A stretch of 64,000 bases of DNA from Paragonimus westermani (GCA_008508345.1 QNGE01002683.1:1-64000), one strand, 5' to 3'. Shown: positions 12,601-25,261, numbered from the stretch's first letter. Notes: a model not told the origin generated them from the letters alone. A program made the numbers and translations.

Positions 12601-13459
12601 TTTCCAGTTCCGCACACACAACAGTTTCAGTAAACAACTGTACAGCCTAAAACACAAATGCATTAGACCACATGGCGTATTTCGTTGCGTCTGGTGGAGA
12701 ACACACCACAGTGTTGGTGTTCTAACAGCACATACGTGTGCTATGTGATTCTTCGTTTGCTACGTCCGTTTCAGAATGACAAGCGTGTTTTCTGTCGGCA
12801 GAGCGGTCGTTTTCACCTGTAAATCAGCAGTTCCAGAAAACTGAAACAGTGTTCTGTTGCTGATTACGTAAACGGCTCTGAAAGCGTTGGTCCTGCTTAC
12901 GCAAATGACCGGGCACAGATAGTTCAACTGGGAAGTGCACCATGGTTGAGCTTACAAAGGTAAGAACACTTCCACATCAGGGATCGGTACCAGACTGTTA
13001 GAGCAAATTGTCATAAGCGGGGCTACCGAGATATTTCGGCCTACTGCTGACCGAAGTCGTTTGTCGAGCTGTTTCATCTTCAACTTCATAAGTTAAATGT
13101 AATGTGATGCTCCTTTTGTGTCGTGTTTAGTTGTGCTTCTTGTTGCAGCATGATCAAGTTTTGAATGGGAGATTTGACAAGATTTTCTCATGAAAAGAAG
13201 CTCATGGTGATAAGTTTGTCCAATTCTTCCGCATCCCCTTGATGTCCCGAAATTAGCGCCATTTACTTCTGGGACGTGTATGACAGTTCCTGCTTTTCTG
13301 AGAAGTTATCTAGGCTCGGGCATCAGCAATATAAACGATTGAACATATACGGCATTGGGGTTTGTGAATGACAAGCGTAGAGTCAAAATGGGTACATCAG
13401 TTACGACAGTCATCAACTGAAGTTTAGTCTATAGTCGGCAATAACGGATTTTTGGCTTG
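9651..13459. other. Intergenic, no gene recognised
   Basis: About 3.8 kb of AT-rich sequence with only short unsupported frames on both strands. I saw no exon with family similarity, no RNA gene and no recognisable repeat. Confidence 0.4.
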
Positions 13460-13690
13460 TAGGCGACTAGGCAATTCCAGCATTACTCAGGTGAATGTGG
13501 ATAAACTGATGCGTGTGCTTATTTAGCCGTGCCTAATATGAGGTTACTGGTGCAGTAGTTAACATAGTTGTCTGAAGAAGGCGTAGCTGATGTTCAACTC
13601 CAGGCTGTCGCAAGTGTATGCACTACTAAAAAGCTCTAAAAAGAGTGAAAGTTCAGTACAGCGGGGGGTAAATCCCATGGAAATACCACC
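13460..13690 (+). repeat. Old partial copy of the tRNA-derived hammerhead SINE
   Basis: Aligns by eye to the long copies at 39.5 and 50.2 kb. It includes a block matching the pol III A box region (ACTGGTGCAGTAGTTAACA near 13545), a decayed B box and a decayed ribozyme block around 13619-13665. The CTGANGA box there reads CTAAAAA, though the stem II arms and GAAA are still visible. The copy is divergent and truncated. Confidence 0.6.
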
Positions 13691-15359
13691 AGTCTTGTGT
13701 GATGTCCTATACAACCAGGCTTCACAACTGTTTATTGATTTTGTCCAATGTCCAGTAACTGACAATATTACCAAAACCCAGTCGACTGGGAAGTAACCGG
13801 AACGACTTCAACCAATACTCCGGGGGTTGGTTCTAAATGGTATCTTTGTTTTTCTGATGCACTGACTCTATTCACATTGCGGCTCATGTCAACTACTAAG
13901 AGTGTAGTTAAATCAAACGAGTGGTTAACTCTATTACGACCAATTCCCAAGCAACGTCTATGGTACTTCCTCGACTTACAGTGAGATTCTAAAAGCGTCA
14001 CAATCAGATACAGTGATGATACACACCATTTTTCTTGAATTAAAACGCTGAAGACTGTATTGTACAAGAGCAATGAAACTTAATTTTTGAAAATTGGAAA
14101 CACATTGAAAGATGATCGTCACGGAATTCTAAAATTATTCTTATCCCAAATGTTTCATAAGGCGAAGCATAGTAGTAGCCTAAGTGGTTTAAAACTTTCT
14201 CAACTTACGACAACAACTAGTTCATTACCTCGTTCTTCTTAACTCAGATTCAGAAATACAGAACATTTTCTCGAGCACTCTTTACTCTTGAAGTCGCGTT
14301 ATCGCTTACAAAACTGGATAGTTTAATTTGAGCGACTACAAGTTTATCTCCTACACTGTGGAATCCCACTTTAGCGTCATTAGTGAGTAGAAGTCAGTAG
14401 GCTCTAGCAATTTCACATCACTCTTAGCTACTTGCTGTTCAGAAGCAACATTGCGGCGAAACGCTTAGCTCTCTCTCCGTGAAGGGACGTACACAACATG
14501 ACCGGTTCAGCGATTCTGATATAAAATCCAACAAGACAGTCACTGCCAACATCTGAACAAGGCTGTTGGGATACGGACAGTGTTGCTACAAATGTGATAG
14601 AGTGTCATACAGATTCACCGACGTTTTGTGCCTGGAGTTCGGTTAAGTAACTCACCTCGGAAAACGAGAGCAGTATGTATGCTCTAGTTTAATGAGAGCA
14701 CACCGGATATAATTTTTGTGGGGAACGTATGTGAAACGGTTAAAAGTCTGGGCAACCGACCAGTATCACGTGTTAATTGAATGAAATCAGTTCGCGATCT
14801 ACCAGCCACTTCACATGGGATTAAAACCGGAAAAAGCTATAACTGACTGCTGGTAAAGTTCGATGCAACCCCATTTCCGCAGACCAACAGTAGGTTGTAC
14901 ACTGTTTCTTGCTTACAAAATTTTTTTATCCAATCGTGATAGCAACACGTTAACTTGTTAAACATTTTCTTGTTGTTTCCTATAATACCTCTAAATTATT
15001 TGTAGCCTTTTGATACATACTAGGATTTCCCTTGAAGGTAATCCTACATTAGCCTCTTTTTATCAAGTGGTGTGCAAATTTTAATGAATTCGATCAAAAA
15101 AACACTCAACGAGGCCAGACTTCACGTATCAGCTAGGATACAAAAGCGACTTCTGTATCCAATCAAAAGAGATCCGAACGTTGATGCCAATTCACATTGT
15201 ATTCACCGTGTTATATGATGCTGAGATGAAAGCGGTGACATTTGTTGGTAAGTAACAACTTGTCATTAGCGACATCGAGATCAGTTAGTTTTTCACTAGG
15301 TAGGAAGTCTATGCAGGCAGGTTGTGAGTGACGCAGACAGTCCTCCATTATTCAATCTA
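13691..15359. other. Intergenic, no gene recognised
   Basis: No exon or clear repeat was seen. The right end, from about 15250, may contain 3' remains of the minus-strand RTE-like element. Confidence 0.35.
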
Positions 15360-17340
15360 CCATAAAATCAAAATCAAAATAGGAAAAATAGACGTACGTT
15401 GCTGCTCGTGCTGAAACTCACCAAGAGATCTGTGTAAACCCTAATCTGAGCTGAAGTATGGAAAAACAGCGCCCAGAGTATGTTCAACTACTTCGTCCGT
15501 ATACCCTCGCGTTTAATCGACTCTACCAAATGGAACGCACGTTTATAATTGGGAAATACGACAACTTTCAGACGGTGGCACATATGACGGTGTTGCAGAA
15601 TTTGACGAAAAGTAAAAATGTGACCGACAGATCCCCGCCCACTGCGAAACCCTGCTTCTTCTTCCCTACTGTGTCATTCTCTAGCTGAAGTCAGTCGACG
15701 GAGTGTAATGAGTGCCAGAACCCTAGTAATGATCGGGGACAAACTAATTCCCTTATGGTTTGCACAAAAGCCACTGATAGCTCTCTTGAATATGGGGACT
15801 ATTATCGAGTGTCTCTAGCACGGAAAGATGGTCTTAGTCGTTCACACTAGCTGAACCAACTGAGTCGGAGTCTCTGCTAACGCCTCCCCACCTTCTTTGA
15901 AGAATGCTGGTACGAGGTCGTCAGCAGCTTTATTACGCTTGGGTGCAGAAATGCAATTGCGAACCTCTGTTTTACTGAGTGGTTCGAAATCTACCGACCA
16001 GGTGCCACATGCAACAGCACATGGTCCGTAAACAGCCCATGAAATTTCGATCCAGCAGCTATTAGCATCTTTAGGGTGAAAACTGCCAAGTCTGCCATCT
16101 GAGCTGGTTTGGTAATTTTGTTTTACCCTCGGTATAGTCAGTTTATCAACAGCCAGTCGATATGTTCGTTGAGCAACATGAGTAAGAGCAAAACGACAAC
16201 ATACCAACGCACAAGTTGAAACCAAGTACGTATTCCAATAAGAACAACAGTCCTGGATGGAACCACGTCACACATAACCAAAAGCTATGTGGTCCGTCTG
16301 AGAGCAGACACCAAGCACAACGTGACGCGCAAGTTGTCCACAACTAGGGCTGCCTAAAGAGAGTTCACGCTCAGTGCACAACTGCAAAAATCGTCCGCCA
16401 TTATCTGAATGATATGATACCCACCCAAACCTGCCACCTGATCGAGACTAAGCCTTATCAATACGGCCGATCTGGGCGTTCACATCTGCGAGTATGACTA
16501 CATCAAAACTACGTGTCGACCGAAGAAGAGCAGTCAGTTCTTAATAAAAGACATCCTTGGTGCCGGAGTCACTATAGTCAGCTGGACCATAACCTGATGA
16601 AATAAAAGAATTTAAGAGGTCTTCTTCCCAGAGCTGGTCATAGTAGAACCTACCACGCGGACGGCACAAAGCCCACTGTTAACGGAAATCCAATCTACCA
16701 ATAAGGCTGCAGCCGTCATGCTGAGGACCATACCTACTCCAGCTTGACCGGTACCGGCAGCCGTAGGGTCACACGAAGTTTACAACGAGTATCAGGTACA
16801 CAATGTGGGTGCTGTTAGTTCCATACTTTGACTACTATCGAGGGCTCTAGTCTCTGAAACACAACAGATCTCGACATTCAACGAGTCTAACGTTCGTGCG
16901 AGAGCGGCCTGTTGACCTATTTGTTTTAGATTGTGAACGTTGAAAGAATCTATACTAATTCGTATTATAGGTTTAAATCAGGGACGAAGGAGGCCTGAGG
17001 TTGAATTGTAAGAGGGGGGGACTCACCGACACAGTGTTAATATGGTTAGCTGTATCTGATGTGGGGCTTGTAGAGTGATCACGAGAAATGGGAATTGGCA
17101 AGGGTCTGAGCGTTGAATTTAAAAGGACAGTAGTGGAGGGGTCGGCAGTAGCAAGTTTTCACCTATCCACACTGTTGCATGCAGCAGATAGGGCGACCCG
17201 GTTTATACTGCGAGACGGCCGATGTAGAATGGGATTGCTGGTGTTGTGAGTAATCATGGTTTTTGTGGACTGAGGTATTGCCAAGACGCCCTTCATATTG
17301 ACCCGTCAACTCCAGTTTACTTTAATAATTAAATGGCTTC
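15360..17340 (-). mobile_element. Degenerate RTE-like non-LTR retrotransposon (endonuclease and part of RT)
   Basis: Reading minus from 17340: an ORF start region rich in Ser/Thr/Pro, a decayed block matching the NVRTLxQIGQQ start of the apurinic-like endonuclease near 16900-16960, endonuclease blocks with DVVILADVNAQIGRIDKA near 16470-16530 and TDHIAFGYV near 16270-16300, then RT. RT includes KRNKAADDLVPAFFKEGGEA near 15890-15945, FRSGRGSVGHIFTFRQILQH near 15600-15665, and a decayed palm entry (VVVFPNYKRAFHLVES) near 15540-15590. The stretch between endonuclease and RT is much shorter than in intact RTEs (jump near 16010-16080), which indicates an internal deletion. RT is cut off before the YxDD box. 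This is a dead copy. Confidence 0.8.
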
Positions 17341-20300
17341 GTAACACGCGAGCTGGCTCGAGTAAAACGATCCTACAAGTATTTTGCCTGATTGCAATGA
17401 AGTGTTAAGGGGATATCAATCTCCTCCCGATCGCGAGAAATTTCTTGGTGTTTGCTAATTGTCAATCAGTAGTTGTAAGCTGGTTTTTTATCCTATAGTA
17501 TAGTGCTTCGGAATATATAGACAATTACTGATTCTCTAGCGACGCCCATTACACAGCGTAGGCACAGACTGCGGGCATCAGCACCACATTGCACACACTC
17601 AAATATGCACGTCGCTGTGAACATCTTTTCGTAGATTGAGCATCTGCAGCTAAACAGTTATGCGTATTGTATTGCGAATCTCTCGGACAAACTGTTGTAG
17701 TTATCTTTATGGTATCTGTGTTACTCAGTTTGTGTGGACAATAAACCAAATTGGCACCAAATTAGCAACCAGTATTTGTGTTGATGAGAGTGAATCACGT
17801 GTTACATGATTTACTAGACCGTTCGATAGCACGTTAAATGCCTGTTTTGGTTCTGACGGAAACTTTTACTGCGTCAGGTTCTCAAGCACTTTTAAAGACT
17901 GTATGTCTTCCTAGTTGTTTATTTCACAGGTTATATCATGTGGTGAATAGCTCCGTTATATACCGCCAGATTAAGTTTCAATGGATAAAGCTATTTCTAA
18001 CACAGTTGAAATTATCAATGTGAACTCTTACAGCCAAGTGGAATCGAGTAAAATCACCAACAGCTAGTGGGCGGCGCGCACCAGATTTTCCCTACGAAGG
18101 AAAAGGTTACATTTTGCTGGACTTCATGTTGTGTGGGAAGTTTTCAAATGCTTGAATTAGAAGTGAGGTTGGACATCATAACCTCAAATAAATTGGCCTT
18201 GGGTAGCTTTCGATTTATTCAGGAACCAAGCGTTCACTCAGTTTATGGCGTTTTGCGTGAACAAACCGCGGTACATTATCGAGTATGCCGTTACCCTCCT
18301 CAGGTGACAGCTGGTTCAGTTTGCGTGCTATCCCACTTTGGTCCTTCTACTCGGGATATTAGCATTAACTTCAACAGTGATATATATACTAGAGAAGTAG
18401 ACGATTTATCCGTTCTTTGAAGAGTCTGCTTGTACTCAGAAAACGAATCGCTGGCCGAAATTTTAGCCCTACAAAAAAGGTAGCATAAAGTCCAGATGTG
18501 CTCTGTAAGCTGCTTACTAGCATGAGATTTGGGGTGGTTAAATTTATAGAAAAGTTCGTAACCTATAAATGTGAACTTTACGTCTCACGTTCCGTTCCGA
18601 TTATTTGACAAGATACGTAAATGTGGGTTATTTACCCCTTCAATGCATTATACTAGGAGGTCCGTGGCACAAACCACTACACTGTAACCTTCCAACTAGG
18701 TAATTCATGAGCCACACTGGAAACTTCTAAAACATCAACATATCATACTCTCACTAGCAGCAGCGATTGATGTAGACATTGTGAATGTGCAACTTGTCTA
18801 CTTGGTGGCTTAGTTGCTACCTGATGGTAATGAGGTTGGTGAGCATCCAAATCTAAATTGATGAATTCTAAATTGCTGGTGCGGTGTCATCGCTAAGCTG
18901 ATGAACCGCGCATCATATGTAGATGTGCGAATCGTTTCGCCTATTGAAAACAGTTCAACTAAAAGTTCTATCAAACTCATATACCACCTCAGTCTGTTTA
19001 AGTCAAAATTTGTTGTGACCAGCTTTCAATGTTGTAACTGAACACTATTCAGACCGGAAAATAACGCATCGTTACTTGTTGATCTACTCAGTTTGTACTG
19101 CGATTTCTTCAATTATACCGCTGGCTTGTCAGAAGCTTTTGTACACTAAGACGTACGTTGTTAGTGTCATTTTTTACGTACGTACAGTGAGCCTCCTTGC
19201 ATAAATATAGGCTTGCAGTCAACACAGTGGTTTTTGTGTGAACTTTCAATGGTGTTTAGCATATAAACTGCCAAAAACTCATTAACAACATTACAGCTTC
19301 ATAGAGCGCACTTTTTATGTTGTTGTGTACTAGTATAGTTTTTACCAAAGCTGCTTGATTACGAGCATTTAGAGTTTCACTGGTCTGCACCTCAGTTTGC
19401 TGATCTCGCATACTTATTGTATCAGGCTTCTTTGTACATGGCTGTTTGCTTCGATGATGGTTAGATGTTACGCGCTTTTCAATAAGTCTATTACTCTGAC
19501 GTTTTAGTCATTTCTCCAATTCCAGTGACTGACATCTGATAAACATTCCAATGTTAATTTGTGTTTCAGTTCCACTGGTTTGAAAAATCGACTGTGCTGA
19601 TAACACTTCAATTAATTCAAGATAACACTCAAAATTTCATAAGAGCCGATTATTCTGGACGAACCGAGCCGTTCACACTTACTACAGTTTGTTGTTGCAC
19701 TATTTCAGGGCAGTCAGACACAGCCACAGTGGTCAAGTACATCCACACTCAAACACCTACTTCACAAACACTAACAGACAGGAGTTTCTTTACAGGTGCG
19801 GACACCTAACCAATATCATAATCCAGGAAATGCCTAAATGGACTGTGCACCAGCCCACACTCTGCTCGCGTAAGTACGTTTTCCGTGTATCCAGTGTGAG
19901 ACAACCAGAAACGATTTCATTCTGGTTGCAAGCGAGGAAAGCTATCGATGTAAAGAGTTGGTGAAAAAGGTCAACACATTTTGAAAAATGACCGAAATGT
20001 CGAATATAGCGAATCTTTTAGAAGTTCTGAGCGAAATGACTGACCTTGAGCCAGGCTGGTTGTTTCTCGCATATAGATCCATATGCAACCCACTCTTGTT
20101 TCCCGATTAAGCTCCCCATATTCTTTCGTTGTTTCTTTCTGACAGTTAATGGTTAGTTCCCATAATCCACACACAATTAATCAACCCTTTTCTTGACACA
20201 CCACTAGACAACCAAGATAACAGGAGTTGGGTAGAGTGAACACTTTGCGCATAATGTTTCCCAGACGTGTCCGCTGACCTGGGTCAGAAGAATGACAGTA

Positions 20301-20751
20301 CTGCAATAACACGTGAAATCCAGCTATATCACCGACGATCTTCACCACCAGCTGGCCTGTGGTTGATATTTATCCTCGGATGGCAATATGAACCTCACAT
20401 GGATCAAATTGCCGGTGATTCTCTCAGCGGATACAGCATTCATCAATCGCCATTTCCAATCCAGACAGCCATTCTTGCGTTACTGAAGAAGAGGGTGGAA
20501 GGAATAATGGATTCGTTGGTGTACGTGGATCATTAACTATCAGTGAAGCCGAAAATTCACGCACCCATGTGAGCACAGTTCAGTTGTTTGTCCAAAGTAA
20601 GTGAAAGAAGGATTCTTCGTCGACGTTTATCCTCATTTTAGGATATCCGCAACAAATCTAGTACGAATGAAATGAAGCTGGTTTAAGCGTGGTGTGTAAT
20701 GTTCTCACTAAATAGATCGAGAAGGACAGAGCGCCACCAGCAAGTTGTAAT
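17341..20751. other. Intergenic, no gene recognised
   Basis: Holds one plus-strand frame of 117 codons at 18067-18420 and one of 89 codons at 20267-20536. Neither matches a family I know, and neither has convincing splice or start context. No RNA gene or clear repeat was seen. Confidence 0.35.
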
Positions 20752-20792
20752 ACTCGACGTTTCAACCATTTCGAGTGGTCTTTCTCAGAAGT
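20752..20792 (-). ncRNA. Hammerhead-ribozyme-like motif, Penelope type, minus-strand copy
   Basis: On the minus strand, the box CTGAGAA (20782-20788; an active core needs G at the sixth position, here A) is followed by a stem II (GACCA with TGGTT) and an intact GAAAC. A GTC cleavage triplet follows immediately, giving a stem III of essentially one pair. Stem I is AAGT with GAGT (one wobble, one mismatch). It lies on the same strand as the Penelope-like element at 22.3-24.1 kb and downstream of it, where a terminal repeat could be. The core change makes activity unlikely. Confidence 0.5.
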
Positions 20793-20835
20793 GCTGTGAT
20801 CGAAAATAGACTAAAAAGGGGGTTTTGATTAAAAC

Positions 20836-20876
20836 ACTCTCGAGGAGAGCTACCCGAGGTGGTTGAAACGCTGAGT
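20836..20876 (+). ncRNA. Hammerhead-ribozyme-like motif, Penelope type, plus-strand copy
   Basis: Stem I is ACTC (20836-20839) with GAGT (20873-20876). The first core box is altered (TCGAGGA). Stem II (GCTACC with GGTGGT) has a CGA loop, followed by an intact GAAAC (864-868 offset) and a changed cleavage triplet (GCT). It is inverted relative to the copy at 20752-20792, 43 bp away, so together they form a hairpin with arms of roughly 65 bp including the shared CAAGTTGT flanks. Confidence 0.5.
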
Positions 20877-20899
20877 ATGACAACTTGCTCGTAACGTTG

Positions 20900-21581
20900 T
20901 GTTCTTCTCAGTCGATTTATTGACAATATCTCCACTAATCAGCTCATCCGCATGCTAACGACTGTGTGATAATCAGCATGGTCGTCGATCACCGATTATA
21001 TCTCCATACGTATGCAGCTAGTCTAAATATACTATCACTCACGTTATCTACCAGTTTTATAGCAGTTGTAGTTACTTCTGCTTGGGCAGAACAGATCGAC
21101 AACTCCAGCGAGCAGTAGAACACGTTAAGAAACGGCTTAAACAACTGACACAAACTTCTCAAACCGGTGAATCCGCTGCTCGGAACCGCCTAACCGTTTA
21201 CCAGACACCTCATGATAAGGGGTCACCAGAATGACCCACTTAGGTTATTTAAAATATTGTTAGGCCATCAGAACCCGAAGCTACTGATCTCTGGCGAAAC
21301 CGTATTGATCGGATCTCACCAGCTTGCGTTATGTGTACAAAAATGGTTGTAGCAACCTACAGGATCACCGTGCTGATACTTGGTGTGACTGTCTATGTGT
21401 CAATACCATCTCCATCTCTGCACGCATGTCAAAAATAGCCCATATGCCTTAGGTTCGCGAATGATGAGAGTTACCGAAATGCTAACAAATCACGAAATAT
21501 ACCTTCTTATAGCACTGATGAACTTGTTAAAGAAAACCCAGTGTTTCAAGTTTAAAAAAAAATTGGAGAAGCCCTAGTCGT
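20900..21581. other. Intergenic, no gene recognised
   Basis: No exon seen. By position this could be terminal sequence of the minus-strand Penelope-like element, between its coding part and the hammerhead-like motifs, but no coding remains support that. Confidence 0.3.
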
Positions 21582-21930
21582 CGAGTCATCGATTGAAGTT
21601 AACAGGACAGTTACTGTCACATCTCAAAGCGATCGGACAGGTTGGTCACTACTCACAGGTCAATACGGCTGATCGCTTACGTATAAAGTTTCGGCCGTCC
21701 CCAATGTTAGATCAACGGTGCAGTGGTCACGGTTGACTCATGAAAGTGTGGTCGGAGTTCTAGTCCCGGCCATGGTAATGATATACATTACTGACGGGCT
21801 GTAACAAGTATGAACCTCGAGTGCATTGGTTCTTTTCGAAATGTGATAACTGGAAGGTCGATGGGAATACAGCGCTTGCGAACAGTTGTGGGTTGTGCTC
21901 AATTCATATAGAAAATTCGAACCCTCTACT
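21582..21930 (+). repeat. Old full-length-like copy of the tRNA-derived hammerhead SINE
   Basis: The 5' block (CGATTGAAGTTAACAGGACAG from 21590) matches the younger copies. The A box (ACGGTGCAGTGG near 21716) and B box (GGAGTTCTAGTCCC near 21754) regions are recognisable. The ribozyme block near 21784-21830 keeps CTGACGG and CTCGAG but has lost stem II pairing and GAAA. It lies in the 3' flank of the minus-strand Penelope-like element, in opposite orientation. Confidence 0.65.
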
Positions 21931-22288
21931 ATTTACCAAGTTTGCTGTAAAATGTAAAAAACGGTTGGAAAACAACATTAGATAGATGCAAGTATTTCGC
22001 ATTGCTTCATCAGTACCAAATTTACAATAACATGAAACGGTTTTCTACATCGGACAGTGGACGGTGGATAATCAGTAGGTGGGTTAGAAAAGGTCATTAA
22101 GTCCAGAGATGCGTTAAGTTTGCGAGCAAGTGTTTCTGAACACACAGGGTCGGCTTCAATCGACTGATTACGACCCTCTCAGCGAACCGCAAGAATCTTG
22201 GATTGGGGTGATGTATTCGGATTCTGAATGCGCACACTGGGTCGATAACGTGACCAATGGTTAGAACGTACCTTGCGAGTGCGGACGC

Positions 22289-24123
22289 TCATTGTTTGCT
22301 TGTTTCAACGACATTGCCGTTCTTTTCTAGTACGGAGTCCTTGACCCATTCAGGCAAATTTTCCTTCACTCTGGAGATCAAGCACCTCTCGGTTCTGTCT
22401 ACGTAACTTTCTTTGCAGTTACATGTAAATTGATAGACACAATGTGAGGTGGCACCGACCGGCTGATCTTTTCTGATTGAAGGGACAGGCAGTTTCTGGG
22501 TCCGAGCTAATACACAAAGTTCCGTTGCGTTAATTGTTCGTTTAATCGAATTCACTAGTCTTTGAGTTGCTTGATGCGTGATATACTCAAATTTGGAAGG
22601 CATTCCTAATAAGCTTTCTCTTTCTTACTGTGGCCACCTGTTTGCAAAGTAGTTTTGGTTTACTATGCCTTCCTGTGAACCTTCTCGTACACCCATCAAA
22701 TTGTAGTACGGATGTGATCAATTCTAATTCCTTCGCAAAACTATAGTTTGTACAGATTCATCTTGCTCGTAAGAACAATGTATTTACTAGTGCGCCTTCA
22801 TGATGGACCTGTGTGAAACTGCTAAACTTCAGGTATTGAACAGACCACGTGAACTTCCTACAGCTTTTTTAATATAACTAGCTTCCCGGCGATTTTTGAG
22901 TGTCTAGAAACGGTAAGCAATTACCAGCCTCAAATACACATGTCACCTTCAGGTTGAGATGACTACTATCCAAGCTTCGCACTAGGTTATCTGCTGCCTG
23001 TTTGGAACGACTGGACACTAGTGTATCATCAGTGTAGCGTTTGTAGTATGACAGTCTGCTACGCCTGCGGCTAACTTCTCCTCAATCCTTAACATGAAAA
23101 ATTCTGCTAAGACAGGCCTTGTTAGACTTCCCAGGACTACCCTATTTCCTTGGTGGTATCACCGATCAAGAAAACACAAGCTTCCCTCAGGATATCACCA
23201 GTCAGACGTGTAGTGGTACGACTGGTTCCAACGAGCTCACAACATGACCAACTGTTTTGTGTAGTGAGACATTCGTGAACAGTAAGTGAACGTCTACGGA
23301 TCACATCAATTCATCAGCAAGATTGATTTGTTTCAAGTCAGTGATCAACCTAAATAAATCTTTAATAGAATAGGCCTGAAACTTCTGTTTCAATAGCGTT
23401 AGGATGGCGTCCTACCAGAGTGCCAATTTATGATATAACGAATTAGTCATCGTCAGATTAGGTCTAAGCCGCATTCCAGAATTGTGTCTCAAGGAGGCTG
23501 TAGATTTGAAGTGTCGATGACCCATACGGTTTAAGTGATTTGTACCTCATATCGTCAGTTATTGAAGATACCTTCCGATGCGACCTTCCGTTCCAGTGAT
23601 ATTATCCACTGTGCTTCATTTGGTCCTCAATTATTGGCAGCATCTTACGTATATAAGCGACTATGTCTAAAACGACTGGCCTGGAACCTTTGTACGGCCT
23701 TAGTGTTACTACATTTTTTGATTTAAGTTCTTCCAATGATTGCAGGTGTTGCTTCCTGATAACACACCAGCCGTTGTTCGAAGTCATAAGAAACCCTTTA
23801 TTCATATCAGTGAATTTGGTTTTAATCTTACCTAGATTATCAGCAGTGGTTGGCCGATGATCTGTCAACTGATCAGTGAGATTCACAAACTCAGCTCCAA
23901 CATAAATACGATTAAACCTATGTGATGTTAATTTACAGTCCAGACCCAAAGCTAAAGCTTTCAAATGCAAAGGGTTCAACTGCACTGAAGAACAGTTCAA
24001 TAAACACTTACTGGGACCTAGTGAATCTGGTTTTTCAACTGGCTTCTCACGTGTCATCTGCAAACGATTGATATAAGTCCGTTCGGTAAGATCGAAGACA
24101 GTCTTACAGAATTGTGTAAACAC
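22289..24123 (-). mobile_element. Penelope-like retroelement with RT and GIY-YIG-type endonuclease, degenerate
   Basis: Reading minus: 24123-23602 is an open N-terminal block (for example NCSSVQLNPLHLKALALGLD and SKNVVTLRPYKGSRPVVL), which matches the region before RT in Penelope-like elements. RT follows in shifted frames at about 23300-22750: VVLGSLTRPVLAEFFMLRIE, then the catalytic block LSYYKRYTDDTLV near 23020-23060, then NCLPFLDT. The C-terminal endonuclease lies at 22603-22289 (CVYQFTCNCKESYVDRTER), with the usual cysteine pair before the YxGxT-like box, whose glycine is replaced by aspartate. All domains are present in order over about 1.8 kb, but frameshifts and stops make it non-functional. 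Further N-terminal sequence may reach 24389. Confidence 0.85.
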
Positions 24124-24738
24124 TATATGACTGCATAATTACATGTTTCTACAATCGAAAGCAGACGGTAATGAGTTTGACGCAAATTCACCAGTAGCAT
24201 TTGTGCACTTTTGTAATGTGTAGTCGCATTGTGCCTGAGATTATTGCTGGTCATCTTCGGCTTGTTCCTTTCTAACGGCCGCTGAAATTGATATGGATAT
24301 CGACCGTCATGTGTGTATTCATTAAAAAGTGATATCTTGACAAGTTCACGAACAATCTTGTGTATCACACTGGCCACAAGACACAACAACCTGCATGTTT
24401 CAACGGGTATTGATCACCTTAAAAATTTAAAACAGTTCACTCCCTCCATAAATTTTAACAGAACAGTTAGAAAACGAAAACCCTTAGGTTCATGCGTTTC
24501 CTACTGACTCATCAGTACCCAAAAACCAATCAATTTCGGTTCAGCCATTCATGATGCAATACTGTCATTTTATTGTCGTTCAATGATTGAACATAGGCCA
24601 GTATAATTATCGAAACAATCATGACAAACTGCGTTAAATATAGTGGAATTTATGATAAGTATTGTATCAGACATGTTTTTGTACAAAATCTCAATAGACC
24701 GTCACAGTGGTAAAATACCACAATAAAAACAGTCACAT
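24124..24738. other. Flank between two Penelope-like fragments
   Basis: Short frames only. The left part (24124-24389, minus) may be the extreme N-terminus of the neighbouring Penelope-like ORF. Nothing else was recognised. Confidence 0.3.
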
Positions 24739-24830
24739 GGGAAATCTGGTAGCAATGGGGTCGCCATTAGGATCACTACTAGCTGATATTTTTATGGCAA
24801 ATCTTGAAAGTGGAGCGCTAGCAACCCAGA
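24739..24830 (+). mobile_element. Penelope-like RT fragment, plus strand
   Basis: Encodes LVAMGSPLGSLLADIFMANL, the conserved Penelope RT block that precedes the catalytic YxDD motif. It is cut off by the SINE copy that begins near 24835. It is on the opposite strand from the larger Penelope copy at 22.3-24.1 kb, so it is a separate insertion or an inverted fragment. Confidence 0.75.
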
Positions 24831-24834
24831 TTAA

Positions 24835-24975
24835 CTCGTTTACTAGAGCGAAACTCGAGTCTAGCGCTTCTTTTCGAAAGAGGCTGGTTGCAAGATCTGT
24901 CTGAATGCGAACACTGCGATCAAACGTGAGTGATGTTCAACTTGAAAATGGAAAAATCTCTGACTACTCATCAGT
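24835..24975 (+). repeat. 3' half of the hammerhead SINE
   Basis: Starts within the ribozyme: the second stem II arm, GCGAAAC, CTCGAGTC and the 3' stem I arm are present near 24845-24875, but the CTGACGA half is missing or decayed. It continues through the conserved TTTTCGAAAGAGGCTGG block to the GACTACTCATCAGTA tail. The A and B boxes are absent. It interrupts the Penelope RT fragment just upstream. Confidence 0.8.
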
Positions 24976-25261
24976 ATTAACAAAATTAGGCAGTAGTACA
25001 CGAGTTCACTACCGTTGGGAAGAAGAAAGTTTACACTCAACAACCATCCAAGGACGCCGAGGCGTTAATTCCAACAATGACTTGCAAGATCACGCCAACT
25101 GAATATATTGACGATACGACAGTACTCGTGGTCACTTACCGAACACGTGAACTGCCACATCCTGCAACACAAAAACCACTTGATACCAATCAAACCAGTT
25201 ATGTTGACGTTACATCGGCAGGACCGATTAATTCTTGAACCATAAGAATATACGACCATAA

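Noticed and set aside
18067..18420. Plus-strand frame of 117 codons
   Set aside because: No domain, start context, splice sites or repeat relation could be found; its length alone is not enough in 64 kb.
25100..25140. TEYIDDTTVLV on the plus strand, resembling a YxDD reverse-transcriptase motif downstream of the Penelope fragment
   Set aside because: The residues on both sides do not match the Penelope RT blocks, and the spacing after removing the SINE is wrong.
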